From contig JAMLGR010000019.1 in NCBI GenBank assembly GCA_023957775.1, forward strand, positions 20,127-84,126: a stretch of DNA of 64,000 nucleotides, written 5' to 3'. This document shows, piece by piece, positions 16,340 to 25,609 of this stretch. The notes beneath the pieces are model-generated. The model made no database searches and was not told where the DNA came from. It was given only the letters and a program-made list of their open reading frames with translations. The stretch comes from Fimbriimonadaceae bacterium (lineage in GTDB: Bacteria; Armatimonadota; Fimbriimonadia; Fimbriimonadales; Fimbriimonadaceae). The translations under genes were made by a program, and so were the position numbers. Position 1 is the stretch's first letter; each line of letters begins with the position of its first letter.

Positions 16340-17560
16340 ATGATGTGGATCTTAGCTGTCCTGACCCTCTGCGGGCCGTCGGCCCTCGGGCCGATCCAGG
16401 GCGACCGCACCGTCTCCGAACGGGAGATGATGCGGATGTGGGGACAGTCCATCGCCAAGACGATGCCCGCCGCGATCAAAAAGGGCGGCACGCTCAAACA
16501 ACTTCAGTTCGCCTTCTCCCAGTACTGCAACGCGCTCGACAAGCGCGCGGTGACCAACAACTCGAGCTACGCGACGCGCCTTACCAACCTCTTCAAAGAG
16601 GGCAAACTCACAAAATGGACCTGCGGGGACCATGCCGAGCTGCTCGAAAGCATGTTCAGCGGCATGGGGATTCCCGGTAAGGACCTGCTCTACCTCCACG
16701 CCGTGGCGGAACGGCTTCAGCCAACCATCAACCAGGACCACGGCACCATCGCCGTGCTGATCAACGGAAAGCTCTTCGTCTTCGATGCGTGGCAGGTGGC
16801 GCGGTTCAACGGGAGCTTCAACCTGGCCAAGAACGTCCAAGCGTCCATCTGGAACGGCGGGGACGCGTACACCTGGGAACTCCAGATGATCGCGCAAGGC
16901 TACAGCCAGTTCCAACTCGACGATCGACCCTTCCACAAACACGTCGCCGACGCGCTGGCCGAATACCAGAAGTTCCTGAAAGGAACGACGCCGCCGGCGA
17001 AAACCGCCCCGACCACCAAGCCCCCCACGCGCTACTGGGTCCGGGACGGCGACCCGATCCTCACGATCGATGAACCGCGAAAGGGCTGCACCATCGGATG
17101 GGACAAGAAGGGGATCCTGACCTCGACCGGCAACTGGGGAGGATCGCCCGGCGTCTCGCCGGTGGAGTTCATCGTCACCTACGACTTCGAACTGCCCGAG
17201 CGGATGAAGTCGGGCGAAGAAGGCCAGTGCGACGTGAAACTGATCTACCGGTACAACCAGAAGGACCTCGCCGCCAGAGGCTACACCATGTCCGTGGAAG
17301 TCCACGTGGGCCAGTTCGCCCCGACCGGCGACTGGGTGAACAACCGCGGCGCGACGAACTTCTTGAAGGTCGTCGCGGCCTGCAACGACGAAAGCCCCAA
17401 CCGCGGAGGCCCGCTGTATCCCGTCGTGGGACACCATGCCTTCACCGCGCCCACGTTCCGCGCGTCCCTCGAAGGCACGTGGCGGTTCGCGATCCAGTTC
17501 TACATCTACGGACCCGCGACGCCGACCGCCCGGTTGGTGCAGGTCTACAAAACCGACTGA
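16340..17560 (+). CDS. Secreted transglutaminase-like protein
   Basis: 406 residues with an N-terminal signal peptide (WILAVLTLCGPSALG). The middle part shows a plausible transglutaminase/papain-like triad: Cys in WTCGDHAELLESMFSGMG, His in INQDHGTIAVLINGK and Asp in LFVFDAWQ. The C-terminal half (from about residue 230, after a Thr/Pro-rich linker KTAPTTKPPT) is a separate beta-rich domain of unknown family. GGAGG lies about 10 nt before the start. Its 3' end overlaps the convergent ATPase gene by 16 bp. Enzymatic activity is inference. Confidence 0.65.
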   Translation: MMWILAVLTLCGPSALGPIQGDRTVSEREMMRMWGQSIAKTMPAAIKKGGTLKQLQFAFSQYCNALDKRAVTNNSSYATRLTNLFKEGKLTKWTCGDHAELLESMFSGMGIPGKDLLYLHAVAERLQPTINQDHGTIAVLINGKLFVFDAWQVARFNGSFNLAKNVQASIWNGGDAYTWELQMIAQGYSQFQLDDRPFHKHVADALAEYQKFLKGTTPPAKTAPTTKPPTRYWVRDGDPILTIDEPRKGCTIGWDKKGILTSTGNWGGSPGVSPVEFIVTYDFELPERMKSGEEGQCDVKLIYRYNQKDLAARGYTMSVEVHVGQFAPTGDWVNNRGATNFLKVVAACNDESPNRGGPLYPVVGHHAFTAPTFRASLEGTWRFAIQFYIYGPATPTARLVQVYKTD

Positions 17561-20004
17561 ACGCGTCGGGCAGGTGCGGCCCCCGCCAACCACGGGGTCC
17601 GCACCAGCCCCTCCGCCAGCGCCCACGATAGCACCGCGGCCCCCGCCACCGCGCCCGCGACCGCGGGCGTCATGGGCGCCAGCCCCAGCACCGTACGCAG
17701 CCACGGCACCGTGGCCGCCGCGACCTGCAACCCCACCGCCCCGACCACCGAGGCGGCCAACGCGACGTTGCGCCGCGAAGCCGACGCCGAACGCGCGGGG
17801 TAGGCGACCAGCAGTTGGCCCACCGCCAGGAACTGGAACAACGCCGAGCGCGCCTCGCCGAAGGACACGTGTGTCAGGAGCGTGCCAAACAGCGCGAGGC
17901 CGACCGCCGACGCCAGGAGCCCCACCCCCACCACGAACCGCACCCCGAAACGGTCGAGCATCGGGCTGTCGGGCGGGCGGGGCGGGCGCTTCATCGCGCC
18001 GGGGTTCCGATCGAAGCCGAGCGCGAGCGCCACCGGGCCGTCGGTCACCACGTTGATCCATAGGAGCTGGACCGCGGTCAAGGGGAGGAGCACCTCGCCG
18101 CCGGGCTCCCGCATCCCCGCCACGAACGCCCCCAGCGCACCGACCACCACCACGCACAACTCGGCGAAGTTCGTCGCGAAGAGGAAGCGGATGAACTTCT
18201 GGATGTTCGCGAAGATGCCCCTTCCGTGCTCGATCGCCGCCACGATCGACGCGAAGTTGTCGTCGGTCAGCACCAGGTCCGACACCTCGCGTGCGAGGTC
18301 CGTGCCGCGGCGGCCCATCGCGATCCCGACGTCGGCGCGCTTGAGCGCGGGCGCGTCGTTCACCCCGTCGCCGGTCATCGCCACGATGTGGCCCTTCTCC
18401 TGGAGCCGCTCGATCAGCGCGAGCTTCTGCTCGGGCTGCACGCGCGCGAACACGTTCGCGCCTTCGGGCAACTCGTCCAGCCCCTCGAGGTCCTCGCCCA
18501 ACACCACGTCGTCGGTGGCGAGGCCGATCGCGTCGGCGATCGCGCGGGCCGTCTGCGGATGGTCACCGGTGACCATCACCACGCGGACGCCCGCCTCCCG
18601 GGTGCGGGCGAGCGCACCCTGCACCTCCTCGCGGGGCGGGTCCCACAGCTTGGCGAACCCGAGGAACTCCACGCCCCGATCCTCGTCGTCCCCGCCCCTG
18701 GCGAAGGCGAGCAGCCGATACCCCTCCGCGGCCGCCTCCTTCGCCCTTGCGAGCCAGCGCTTTCGCGCCTCGTCGCCGAGGTCCGACCGCCCAAGCAGCA
18801 CCTCCGGCGCGCCCTTGAGCCACCGCTCCCCGTCGCCGCACGTGACGCGCATGTACTTGCGCTTGCTCTCGAACGGAAGCTCGTCCGAGCGCGGGCACCG
18901 CTCGCGCTCCGCACCGGCGTCCACGCCGCGATCCCGCGCGAACTCCAACAGCGCGCGCTCCAGGGGGTCTCCCGAATCGGAGTCCGGCTCTGCATCGTTG
19001 GCGAGCACCATCGCCCTCAGCACGGCCCGCTCCTCCTCGCACTCCAAACCCTCCACGGTCATCCGGTTCTCGGTGAGGGTCCCCGTCTTGTCTGTCGCGA
19101 TCACGGTTACCGAGCCGAGGGCCTCCACCGCGACCATCCGGCGCACCACCGCGTTCCGGCGCGCCATGCGCTCGACCCCGCGGGCCAGGGTGAGCGTCAT
19201 CACCGCGGGCATCCCTTCGGGCACCGCCGCCACCGCGAGCGCGATCGAGAACACCAGCACGTGGCCGAGCGAATCGAGGCCCTCGACCCACACGCCGCCG
19301 AGCACCAGGGCCGCCGCCAGCCCCGCCACCCACTTCGAGACCAGGCTGCCGAAGGCGCCCAGCTTGCGCTCGAGGGGTGTCGGGGTAGCCTTCAACCCCT
19401 GGAGCGTCGAGGCGAGCTTGCCCAACGCGCTCTGCGCCCCGGTGCGCACGACCTCCGCGGCCGCGCCGCCCTTCACGAGCCGCGTGCCGGCGCGAAGCTC
19501 CTCGCCGGACGCACGGTCGACCGGGACCGATTCGCCGGTCAGCATCGACTCGTCGAGCAGGATGCCCCGGGTCTCCACCACGCGAACGTCCGCCGGAACG
19601 CGGTCGCCGGTCTCGAGGCGCACGACGTCGCCGGGAACGAGTTCGCGGCTGGGAATCTTGCGCTGTTTGCCGTCGCGCCACACCGTGGAACGGGGCTGGG
19701 CCAGTTCCTGGAGCTTGGACAGCGCCTCGTCGGCGCGGTACTCCTGATACACGCCAAGACACGCGTTTACAACGAGGATCAGGGCGATGGCCGCGGCTTC
19801 GAGCGGCACGCCGCCACCCCCTTTCGAGAGCCAGATCGCAAGGTCGATCCCGACGGCCGCGACCAAAAGCCACACGATCGGGCTCGTGAACTGCGCCGCG
19901 ATCCGCGAGGCCAGACTCGGCCCCGAGCTTTCGGGAAGCGCGTTCGGGCCGTGCTGCTCCAGCCGCCTCCGCGCCTCCTGCCCGCTCAGACCTTCGCGAT
20001 GCAT
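17545..20004 (-). CDS. P-type cation-transporting ATPase (P2-type, Ca2+-like)
   Basis: 819 residues; an ion pump of the inner membrane driven by ATP. N-terminal cation-ATPase domain ([20 protein letters not shown]), actuator-domain TGES loop ([14 protein letters not shown]), membrane motif [13 protein letters not shown], phosphorylation site [14 protein letters not shown] nucleotide-binding loop, hinge [20 protein letters not shown] and a C-terminal membrane domain. The PEGM/PEGL-type motif and absence of heavy-metal domains place it with P2A/P2B pumps; Ca2+ is most likely but Na+/K+ or Mn2+ cannot be excluded. Start chosen at the ATG preceding the family N-terminus; longer in-frame sequence upstream is not family-like. 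Confidence 0.9.
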   Translation of the reverse strand: MHREGLSGQEARRRLEQHGPNALPESSGPSLASRIAAQFTSPIVWLLVAAVGIDLAIWLSKGGGGVPLEAAAIALILVVNACLGVYQEYRADEALSKLQELAQPRSTVWRDGKQRKIPSRELVPGDVVRLETGDRVPADVRVVETRGILLDESMLTGESVPVDRASGEELRAGTRLVKGGAAAEVVRTGAQSALGKLASTLQGLKATPTPLERKLGAFGSLVSKWVAGLAAALVLGGVWVEGLDSLGHVLVFSIALAVAAVPEGMPAVMTLTLARGVERMARRNAVVRRMVAVEALGSVTVIATDKTGTLTENRMTVEGLECEEERAVLRAMVLANDAEPDSDSGDPLERALLEFARDRGVDAGAERERCPRSDELPFESKRKYMRVTCGDGERWLKGAPEVLLGRSDLGDEARKRWLARAKEAAAEGYRLLAFARGGDDEDRGVEFLGFAKLWDPPREEVQGALARTREAGVRVVMVTGDHPQTARAIADAIGLATDDVVLGEDLEGLDELPEGANVFARVQPEQKLALIERLQEKGHIVAMTGDGVNDAPALKRADVGIAMGRRGTDLAREVSDLVLTDDNFASIVAAIEHGRGIFANIQKFIRFLFATNFAELCVVVVGALGAFVAGMREPGGEVLLPLTAVQLLWINVVTDGPVALALGFDRNPGAMKRPPRPPDSPMLDRFGVRFVVGVGLLASAVGLALFGTLLTHVSFGEARSALFQFLAVGQLLVAYPARSASASRRNVALAASVVGAVGLQVAAATVPWLRTVLGLAPMTPAVAGAVAGAAVLSWALAEGLVRTPWLAGAAPARRVQSVL

Positions 20005-20029
20005 CGCTCCCCGCTTGTTTCTACGCCGG

Positions 20030-20056
20030 CACGCCCCGTCCAGCGGGCGTGGCACG
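20030..20056. repeat. 27-bp interspersed hairpin repeat, copy 1
   Basis: Hairpin of the form CACGCCCCG-tccag-CGGGCGTGGC followed by a CGTT. A near-identical copy lies at 25807-25833. It sits just upstream of the ATPase gene. Confidence 0.6.
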
Positions 20057-20199
20057 TTGTCAGCACTCCGCCCCTCGGCGCCTCTCCCGCTAAGTGAAAG
20101 GCAAGTGAAAGGGTCGCTCCTGCATCTTACAGTCAGGGCGAACGATTCCGCCCAATTTGAACGCCATGATCCACCCCCGCACGCCCGGAGAGAGTCCCC

Positions 20200-20577
20200 A
20201 TGTCGGATGATCCCATCCACGCCGTCCATCCCCAGCTCGTGATGCAGATCGCGGCGAAGGACTCGATCCGCCGCGTCTGGGTGGCGAAGCTGCCGTCCGA
20301 CGGGAACCGCTACCAAATCTTCGAAGCTCCCACACACGCCCTTCCCGAGTTCCGCGAGATCCGGGTGGCGGGCCTCCTGTGCGCGGAGACGCGCGCCGGA
20401 CGCGACCGCATCGCCGTGCTCCTCGAGGAGCGGGGCGCGTTGCTGTGGAGGGAAATCTCCATCACCCGCGCCCGCACCATCGCCCGCCGCCTGGCGTGCC
20501 TGAACGGCGGGGTGGTGCACCTGGCTCTCTTCGACGAGATCGACCGGGTGGTGTGGGAGCCCGTGGCCCTGCCTTGA
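20200..20577 (+). CDS. Uncharacterised 125-residue protein, paralogue 1
   Basis: No known family is recognised. It is clearly homologous over its whole length to the protein at 23893-24270: shared RRVW(V/L)A, E(A)PT..L..F...RV.GLLCAET.AGR.RI, WREISI..AR..AR.L, and GGVVHLALFDE....VWEPVA. Both are exactly 125 residues. No signal peptide, membrane segment or cysteine cluster; probably a cytoplasmic single-domain protein. It ends 16 bp before the convergent blaR1-like gene. Start is an ATG preceded by GGAGAGAG. Confidence 0.75.
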   Translation: MSDDPIHAVHPQLVMQIAAKDSIRRVWVAKLPSDGNRYQIFEAPTHALPEFREIRVAGLLCAETRAGRDRIAVLLEERGALLWREISITRARTIARRLACLNGGVVHLALFDEIDRVVWEPVALP

Positions 20578-20592
20578 CGGGCCGCGGCCCGG

Positions 20593-22329
20593 CTACCGGG
20601 TCGCGGGCCATAAGCACGGCGCCCCGTCGGTGAGCACGCGGAACCGGAAGTCGCGCAGGTCCACCCTCGCGATGTGGGCTTGGGTCCCGTCCTGCGACGT
20701 CATCATCACCGCGGAATCGCCGTCGGCGAAGGACACCTCCCCCGTGTCCAACTGGCGGAGAGGCACGAGGGGTTGGACGAAGCCCGTCTTCAGGTCCAGC
20801 AGGGTGGCCTCGTACTTCGTGCGCCGGAACGACGAGTAGATGAGGAAGCGGCCGTCGGCGCTGTAGACCCCGTGCGTGTCCTCCCACGTCCCGTCGGTCA
20901 ACCGCACCAGCCCGCTCCCGTCCAGATTCATCGACCAGAGGTTCTGGACCCCTGCCCGGTGCGAGGAGAATACGATGCGCTCACCGTTCGGGTGCCAGGT
21001 GGGTTCGAGATTGCGGAGGCCGTCGTGGGTGACGAACCGCCAGGCGCCGGAGCGAAGGTCGGCGAGCCCCACCTCCCAGTTGCCCGTCGCCATCGTGCAG
21101 AACACCAGCCGGGTGCCATCCGGACTCCATACGGGCTGGACGTCTCGGGCGGGCGTCGACACGATGCTTCGTTCCTCGGTTCCGTCCACCCGGGCGACGT
21201 AAATGTCCTCCCGGTTTTGGGATTCCCGCGTGTAGGCCAGCCATCTCCCGTTGGGCGAGATCCGGGGAACGCCCGCGCCGATGAACACCTCGGAGAGCGG
21301 GGTCGGCGCCCGGCCATCGGTCGCCATCCGCCAAAGCCTTTCCTTGCCGTCCTGGAACGAGACAAAGACCACCTCGTCGATACCGATGCGCCGCGGGTCT
21401 GGATGGTAGGGCGCCACCATTTGGAAGGGCATGACCGGCGCGAGGGCGGCAAGCGCGGCGAAGCGCCAGGGACTAATCGTCCCCGACCGACCCTGGGCGA
21501 GCGTGCGGATGCGGCCCAGCAGGTGGCCCTGGCCCAACAGCCTCGAAAGCGCCGGCTGCGGCGTGGCCACCACCGCGCCCCCGAGCAGCGCGGCATACCC
21601 GCTCCTCGAGGCCAACGCCTGGTCGACGACCTGTTCGTTTGCGAGGACCGCTTGGCGAAGGCCGAGCCAAACCAACGGGTTCCACCAGAAGAGGTGCTGA
21701 ACGAGGGAGTACCAGACGAGCCGCAGGGGATCCCGCTGGCGCAGATGGAGCAGCTCGTGCTCCAACACCAGGCGCCACTGGTCCTCGTCCAAGCGCATCG
21801 CCGCCGGCACCAGGATCACGGGTTGGGTCACTCCCCAGACGCACGGAGAGCGGATCGCGTCCGATGCTTTGAGGATGGGGGCGTCTGCGACCTCGTAGTG
21901 CTGGCCCAGCTCGTACACGAGATCGATGAGCGCCGCGTCCGTGACCTGCTCGGCGGCCCTCACCAGGCGCAGGGTGGCGACCATCCGCCATCCCAGAACC
22001 AACAGTCCGACGCCCGCCAAACCAGCCACCAGCAGAACCAATGGGTGCGGGCCCGGATCCGGCAGGTACGCAACCTGGTGCGCGGCGAACCGAGGGTCGA
22101 GTTCGAACACCATGGGGGTCAGCGCCGAGACCCTCTCTCCGGGAGGTTTGAGAATCGGCACGGTCAACGGGGGCAACGGAAGCAGAACCACCAGCGGGGA
22201 GGCGAAGCACCACGCCCAGAGCAGGCGGCGCGCCGCGCAGTCGGGCCTCAGCACTCGGCTGAGAAGGAGTCCGAGCAGGAAGACGACGCTGATCCGGAGC
22301 AGGACCTCGACAAGCTCGGAGGGCGTCAC
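20593..22329 (-). CDS. BlaR1-like M56 metallopeptidase with TolB-like beta-propeller
   Basis: 578 residues. N-terminal membrane helices (LRISVVFLLGLLLSRVL, then LVLLVAGLAGVGLLVLGWRM) flank the M56 zinc protease motif HELLHLRQRDPL. In BlaR1/MecR1 the protease cleaves the BlaI/MecI repressor on ligand binding. Here the usual C-terminal penicillin-binding sensor is replaced by about 270 residues of PD40/TolB-type propeller repeats (SPNGRWLAYTRES, WSPDGTRLVFCT, HPNGERIVFSSHR, SADGRFLIYSS). Start is GTG, 5 nt after the blaI stop, so the pair is an operon. What the propeller senses is unknown. Confidence 0.85.
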   Translation of the reverse strand: MTPSELVEVLLRISVVFLLGLLLSRVLRPDCAARRLLWAWCFASPLVVLLPLPPLTVPILKPPGERVSALTPMVFELDPRFAAHQVAYLPDPGPHPLVLLVAGLAGVGLLVLGWRMVATLRLVRAAEQVTDAALIDLVYELGQHYEVADAPILKASDAIRSPCVWGVTQPVILVPAAMRLDEDQWRLVLEHELLHLRQRDPLRLVWYSLVQHLFWWNPLVWLGLRQAVLANEQVVDQALASRSGYAALLGGAVVATPQPALSRLLGQGHLLGRIRTLAQGRSGTISPWRFAALAALAPVMPFQMVAPYHPDPRRIGIDEVVFVSFQDGKERLWRMATDGRAPTPLSEVFIGAGVPRISPNGRWLAYTRESQNREDIYVARVDGTEERSIVSTPARDVQPVWSPDGTRLVFCTMATGNWEVGLADLRSGAWRFVTHDGLRNLEPTWHPNGERIVFSSHRAGVQNLWSMNLDGSGLVRLTDGTWEDTHGVYSADGRFLIYSSFRRTKYEATLLDLKTGFVQPLVPLRQLDTGEVSFADGDSAVMMTSQDGTQAHIARVDLRDFRFRVLTDGAPCLWPATR

Positions 22330-22334
22330 TTCGT

Positions 22335-22706
22335 CTAGGTCTCCATCTCGTCCAGGAGCTCCTTGAACTGCTCGAGCTCCGAGGGGTCGATGTCCTCGGA
22401 CTGGGCGAGGAAGGACGCGATGGGTTTCAGCCTTCCGCCCAGCCTCTCCTTGATGAACGCCTCCACGAGTTGGCGCTCCATCCGCTCGGCGTCCTGCCTG
22501 GTGCGGTAGAGAAAGGTGCCGTCGACCTTCTTCCGGTCGACCAGCCCTTTCTTGAGGAGGCGGTCCACGGCCTTGACGATGGTGCCGCGAACGAACCCCC
22601 TCGGCCTTCCGAACTCCTCGAAGATCTGCCTCACCGACAGATCCTCTTGGCCGGAGAGGAATCTCAAGAGTTCGTATTCGAATTTGCCAGGGGGGGAGGC
22701 GTCCAT
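22335..22706 (-). CDS. BlaI/MecI family transcriptional repressor
   Basis: 123 residues. Winged-helix DNA-binding domain (FEYELLRFLSGQEDLSVRQIFEEFG, then VRGTIVKAVDRLLKKGLVDRKKV.GTFLYR) and a C-terminal helical dimerisation tail (LAQSEDIDPSELEQFKELLD). It is the classic partner of BlaR1: repressor cleaved when the sensor protease fires. Start is ATG at 22706, 6 nt after a TATAAT box, so the mRNA is probably leaderless. It may regulate its own operon and possibly nearby genes. Confidence 0.92.
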   Translation of the reverse strand: MDASPPGKFEYELLRFLSGQEDLSVRQIFEEFGRPRGFVRGTIVKAVDRLLKKGLVDRKKVDGTFLYRTRQDAERMERQLVEAFIKERLGGRLKPIASFLAQSEDIDPSELEQFKELLDEMET

Positions 22707-22712
22707 GGCCCC

Positions 22713-22718
22713 ATTATA
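22713..22718 (-). promoter_or_regulatory. -10 box of leaderless blaI transcript
   Basis: TATAAT on the minus strand ends 6 nt before the blaI ATG, so transcription should begin at or next to the start codon. No good -35 hexamer is visible. Confidence 0.65.
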
Positions 22719-22745
22719 GGAGGGTGCAGGGAGCATCACGACGGG

Positions 22746-23693
22746 CTACGCCCTCCTGTTTCGGGAACGGCTTCTCCTCGCCGCCATCGTCAGTGCGAGG
22801 GCTCCAAGAATCATCGAGCATGGCTCAGGCACCGGCGCGCTGGTCCAGGCGGTCGCGCCAACGTAAAGACCCTCATGGATGAGCTGGAGGTCGTTGCCGT
22901 CCGGACTCAGCCAGAAGAGTCCGTCGGGGTTGGCGCCAGCCGCCACCCCGTGAACGAGGATCCTTCCCGAGTCCCAGTAGTCCGGATAGGCGTGGGAGCC
23001 CAGTAACTGCGTGAACACGTGTTGGTTGCTTCCGTCCGCGCCCATCATCCATCCACGCCAGTCGGATCCTCCGTCCAAGGCATGAAACGCGATCTGGGTC
23101 CCATCCTGAGACCATCGGGGTGCCCACTCATCCCATCCACCCGTGGTGAGCTGGGTGAGCCCGCTCCCGTCGCTCTCCATCGTCCAAACGTCCCCAGTTC
23201 CGTTCACCCCGCGGGTGAAGGCGATGCGGCCGTTGGCTCGGGACCAGTCTGCCGTTCCCTCCGGAGTGTTGGGCGTGTTTGTGATGTTGACTTGGTTGGA
23301 GCCGTCTGCATTCATCAGGAAGAGATCCATGACCGTGTCCGTGCCGCGCTGAAACAAGAGTTGCGACCCGTCCGGACTCCAACTGGGGAATAGATTGTCC
23401 TCGGCGTCGAACGTGAGCTGGTGCATGTTGGAGCCGTCGCTGTCCATCACAAAGATCTGCGCCCGGCCGGTATGCCAGGAGTGGAAGGCGATCTTCGAGC
23501 CGTCAGGGCTGATCGAAGGACCATAGGCGTTTGTTCCAAATGCGGTGAGCGGGATCTCGCCGCTGCCGTCGAGGTTCATGCGACTCAGGTTGATGATCCC
23601 TCCAACGCGCTTGGCTCCCACGATGAAACCAACTGCGCACGCGTGCGTTCCGAGGGCCGAGAGACAAGCGATGACAACACACTTTTTGATCAA
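22746..23693 (-). CDS. Exported TolB-like propeller protein with PEP-CTERM tail
   Basis: About 315 residues. N-terminal signal (KKCVVIACLSALGTHACAVG); several PD40 propeller blades (SPDGSKIAFHSW, SWSPDGSQLLFQR, WSQDGTQIAFHA, each with MN(L/A)DGSN-type turns); and a C-terminal PEP-CTERM sorting tail: VPEPCSMILGALAL plus basic RRSRSRNRR. PEP-CTERM proteins are exported and processed by exosortase. Start is TTG at 23693, chosen for the AAAGGAG 8 nt upstream and the signal peptide that follows. Expression is probably controlled by the inverted-repeat region at 23717-23837, shared with the divergent gene at 23893. Confidence 0.8.
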   Translation of the reverse strand: MIKKCVVIACLSALGTHACAVGFIVGAKRVGGIINLSRMNLDGSGEIPLTAFGTNAYGPSISPDGSKIAFHSWHTGRAQIFVMDSDGSNMHQLTFDAEDNLFPSWSPDGSQLLFQRGTDTVMDLFLMNADGSNQVNITNTPNTPEGTADWSRANGRIAFTRGVNGTGDVWTMESDGSGLTQLTTGGWDEWAPRWSQDGTQIAFHALDGGSDWRGWMMGADGSNQHVFTQLLGSHAYPDYWDSGRILVHGVAAGANPDGLFWLSPDGNDLQLIHEGLYVGATAWTSAPVPEPCSMILGALALTMAARRSRSRNRRA

Positions 23694-23716
23694 GGGAGCA
23701 ACTCCTTTCCAGAGGG

Positions 23717-23837
23717 TGATGACAACTGTCATAAACGATGATATCACACTTTTCGCAGGGCTCCAACCGCATGTCTTCATCGGGTTCGCTGAGGGTTCTG
23801 CGAACGTGTGATATCATTTGATGTCAGATGTCATCAT
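23717..23837. promoter_or_regulatory. Divergent control region with 31-33 bp inverted repeat
   Basis: Left arm 23717-23749 (TGATGACAACTGTCAT.. ending GATGATATCACAC) and right arm about 23807-23837, read on the opposite strand (TGATGACATCTGACATC.. ending ATGATATCACAC), match at most positions with a 2-bp length difference. Inside the left arm ATGACA-AC-TGTCAT (23719-23732) is itself a perfect palindrome. Each arm faces one of the two divergent genes, the pattern of paired operators for one repressor. Confidence 0.7.
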
Positions 23838-23892
23838 TTGATCCATCGAGTCAGCCGTTTCGCAAATTGAAACAGGAGCAGAGCCAACCGCA

Positions 23893-24270
23893 GTGGACGA
23901 AGAGCAGTCAGGTGTCGTCAGCCCCCGGATCGTCTTGCAGATCCTGACCCTCGAATCGCGCCGCCGCGTTTGGCTCGCGCGTGCTTTGAGCCAGGGCAAC
24001 CACTACCGCACCGTCGAGGCTCCCACGAACGGTCTCGTCCAATTCCACGGGACTCGGGTCGAAGGGCTGCTTTGCGCCGAGACGCCTGCCGGGCGCGCAC
24101 GGATCCTGGACCGGTTGGGCCATCATGAGCCGTTGGACTGGAGGGAAGTGTCGATCCTGGAGGCGCGCCGGTTGGCCCGCAAACTGGCGGCCAGGAGGGG
24201 CGGAGTGGTGCACCTCGCCCTGTTCGACGAACCGACCCAAGTCGTTTGGGAGCCCGTGGCGATCAAGTAG
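23893..24270 (+). CDS. Uncharacterised 125-residue protein, paralogue 2
   Basis: Full-length paralogue of the protein at 20200-20577, same length, with the conserved EAPT..LV.F...RVEGLLCAETPAGRARI core and the GGVVHLALFDE....VWEPVA ending. No known family. GTG at 23893 is the first usable start in frame after an upstream stop. It lies downstream of the inverted-repeat control region, so it may be co-regulated with the PEP-CTERM propeller protein. The two paralogues flank the BlaI/BlaR1/propeller genes. Confidence 0.72.
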   Translation: MDEEQSGVVSPRIVLQILTLESRRRVWLARALSQGNHYRTVEAPTNGLVQFHGTRVEGLLCAETPAGRARILDRLGHHEPLDWREVSILEARRLARKLAARRGGVVHLALFDEPTQVVWEPVAIK

Positions 24271-24339
24271 GGTAGGCGCGGGCTGGGTGTGTCGGCGATC
24301 CAGCCCTCCTAGCTCGTGCCTGCGTCGACCGTCGTTCCG

Positions 24340-25029
24340 TCAATTGCCTCCTCTGCCACGCTCCATGGGGCTGGTGACGATCTTTCTGTAAGCCTCGGAA
24401 GAGAGGTGCTTAGGCTCGTAGGTCGCGCCAAAACGAGTCAGGTTGGAGTCGAACGCGCGAAGGTGGTTGCGCGACCCCTTCTCAAGGTTCGCGTAGACAC
24501 TGAGGATGTCGGTGTTGGTGGTCTGTTTGATCCACCGCTGGAGGTCGAAGATGTCCAGTTCTTCGATCTGCGCACCGACCTTCAGGGCTTCCGTTCGCGA
24601 AACCCTGCCAGCCTTCACCAGATCGTTGTAGAGGCGCTGCAGCGTGGGGTTGGCGAACGTGCCGGCTTTGCCGATGGTCATCGGGTCTTGGAGCTGGTAG
24701 CGGTCCAGGAGCACCTTCACGGCGTCCATGTGCGTCTGTTCGGCGCGCGCGATGTTGGAGAAGGGTCGTCCCCACCGGGTGGCGAGCGCGTTGTACACGT
24801 CGAACGCCAGCTTCTCCTCCTCGCGCATGAAGAGCAGCCCTTCCTTCTCCGCGTTCGAGAGTTGGGCTCCAGTCAGACTCCCAAGACGGGTCTCGAGGGC
24901 GGCCGTATCGAACGCGGTTGCGCCGACCCCGTCCACTCGAGTGCCCTGTTCCGGTCCCGCCGCATAGGCCAGCCCGAGGAGTGCAGTGGCCGCGAGGGCT
25001 GCGGCTGTGGTGTTCCAGATGGGTTTCAT
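24340..25029 (-). CDS. Exported DUF2202 ferritin-like protein
   Basis: 229 residues with a signal peptide (AAALAATALLGLAYAAG). The body matches DUF2202: LSNAEKEGLLFMREEEKLAFDVY, ARAEQTHMDAVKVLLDRY, QRLYNDLVKAGRVS, IEELDIFDLQRW and KGSRNHLRAF. The conserved Glu and His residues in the helices suggest a ferritin-like four-helix bundle that could bind metal. GGAGG lies 7 nt before the ATG. Role unknown, possibly periplasmic metal or oxidative protection. Confidence 0.82.
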   Translation of the reverse strand: MKPIWNTTAAALAATALLGLAYAAGPEQGTRVDGVGATAFDTAALETRLGSLTGAQLSNAEKEGLLFMREEEKLAFDVYNALATRWGRPFSNIARAEQTHMDAVKVLLDRYQLQDPMTIGKAGTFANPTLQRLYNDLVKAGRVSRTEALKVGAQIEELDIFDLQRWIKQTTNTDILSVYANLEKGSRNHLRAFDSNLTRFGATYEPKHLSSEAYRKIVTSPMERGRGGN

Positions 25030-25111
25030 TTGTAGGCCTCCACTTCTTCGGAGACCTCCCAGGGCGGAGAGGATTCACGCCCTGGGCCCAAAGCGACGGG
25101 GCACCGACCTG

Positions 25112-25609
25112 TTACCCGCCGGACGGTGCGTCCATGTTGTAGATGTCGCGCACCATCAACCACTTGCCGTCGGACTGCTTACGGTAGATCTCGATGTACT
25201 TGCCCGCCGCCTTCGCCTCCTTTCCGTCCGGGGTCGTCATCGTCAGCACGGCGCTCCCTCGAAGAAAGGCGAGGTCGCCGTAGCCGTCGATCTCGTGGAT
25301 TTCGGCGACGAAATCCTTGACGGGCGGGAACTCGGAGAACGACTTCTTGATCGCCTCGCGCCCGTTCACAGCCGGCGCGTCGGGCGGGTACATGATCGCG
25401 TCCTCCGCGTAGGCGGCAGCGAGCGTGTCCCAATCGCCGGCCTTCATCGCTTCGCCGAACGAGTTGGACAGGGACTCGATGGCGGCCTTGTCCTCGGCGG
25501 TGATCGCGGAAACGCCCGTCGGTGCGGGGGTGGCCGCCGGGGTCGTCGGGGTCCCGCAACCGGCGGTCAAGACCAGTGCGAGGGCGAAAAAGGGAAGCGC
25601 TGCTTTCAT
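25112..25609 (-). CDS. DUF4440 / SnoaL-like lipoprotein
   Basis: 165 residues. N-terminal lipoprotein signal with lipobox LTAGC, a Pro/Thr/Ala-rich spacer, then an NTF2/SnoaL-like fold: ESLSNSFGEAMKAGDWDTLAAAYAEDAIMYPPD, NGREAIKKSFSEF, and a C-terminal KWLMVRDIYNMD. Members are often annotated as DUF4440 or ketosteroid-isomerase-like with no proven activity. Probably membrane-anchored facing the periplasm. A TAGCCT box 8 nt upstream suggests a leaderless mRNA. Confidence 0.82.
   Translation of the reverse strand: MKAALPFFALALVLTAGCGTPTTPAATPAPTGVSAITAEDKAAIESLSNSFGEAMKAGDWDTLAAAYAEDAIMYPPDAPAVNGREAIKKSFSEFPPVKDFVAEIHEIDGYGDLAFLRGSAVLTMTTPDGKEAKAAGKYIEIYRKQSDGKWLMVRDIYNMDAPSGG

Noticed and set aside
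20005..20520. 172-codon N-terminal extension of the P-type ATPase
   Set aside because: Not family-like, runs across the divergent gene 20200-20577 on the opposite strand, and the family N-terminus begins at 20004.
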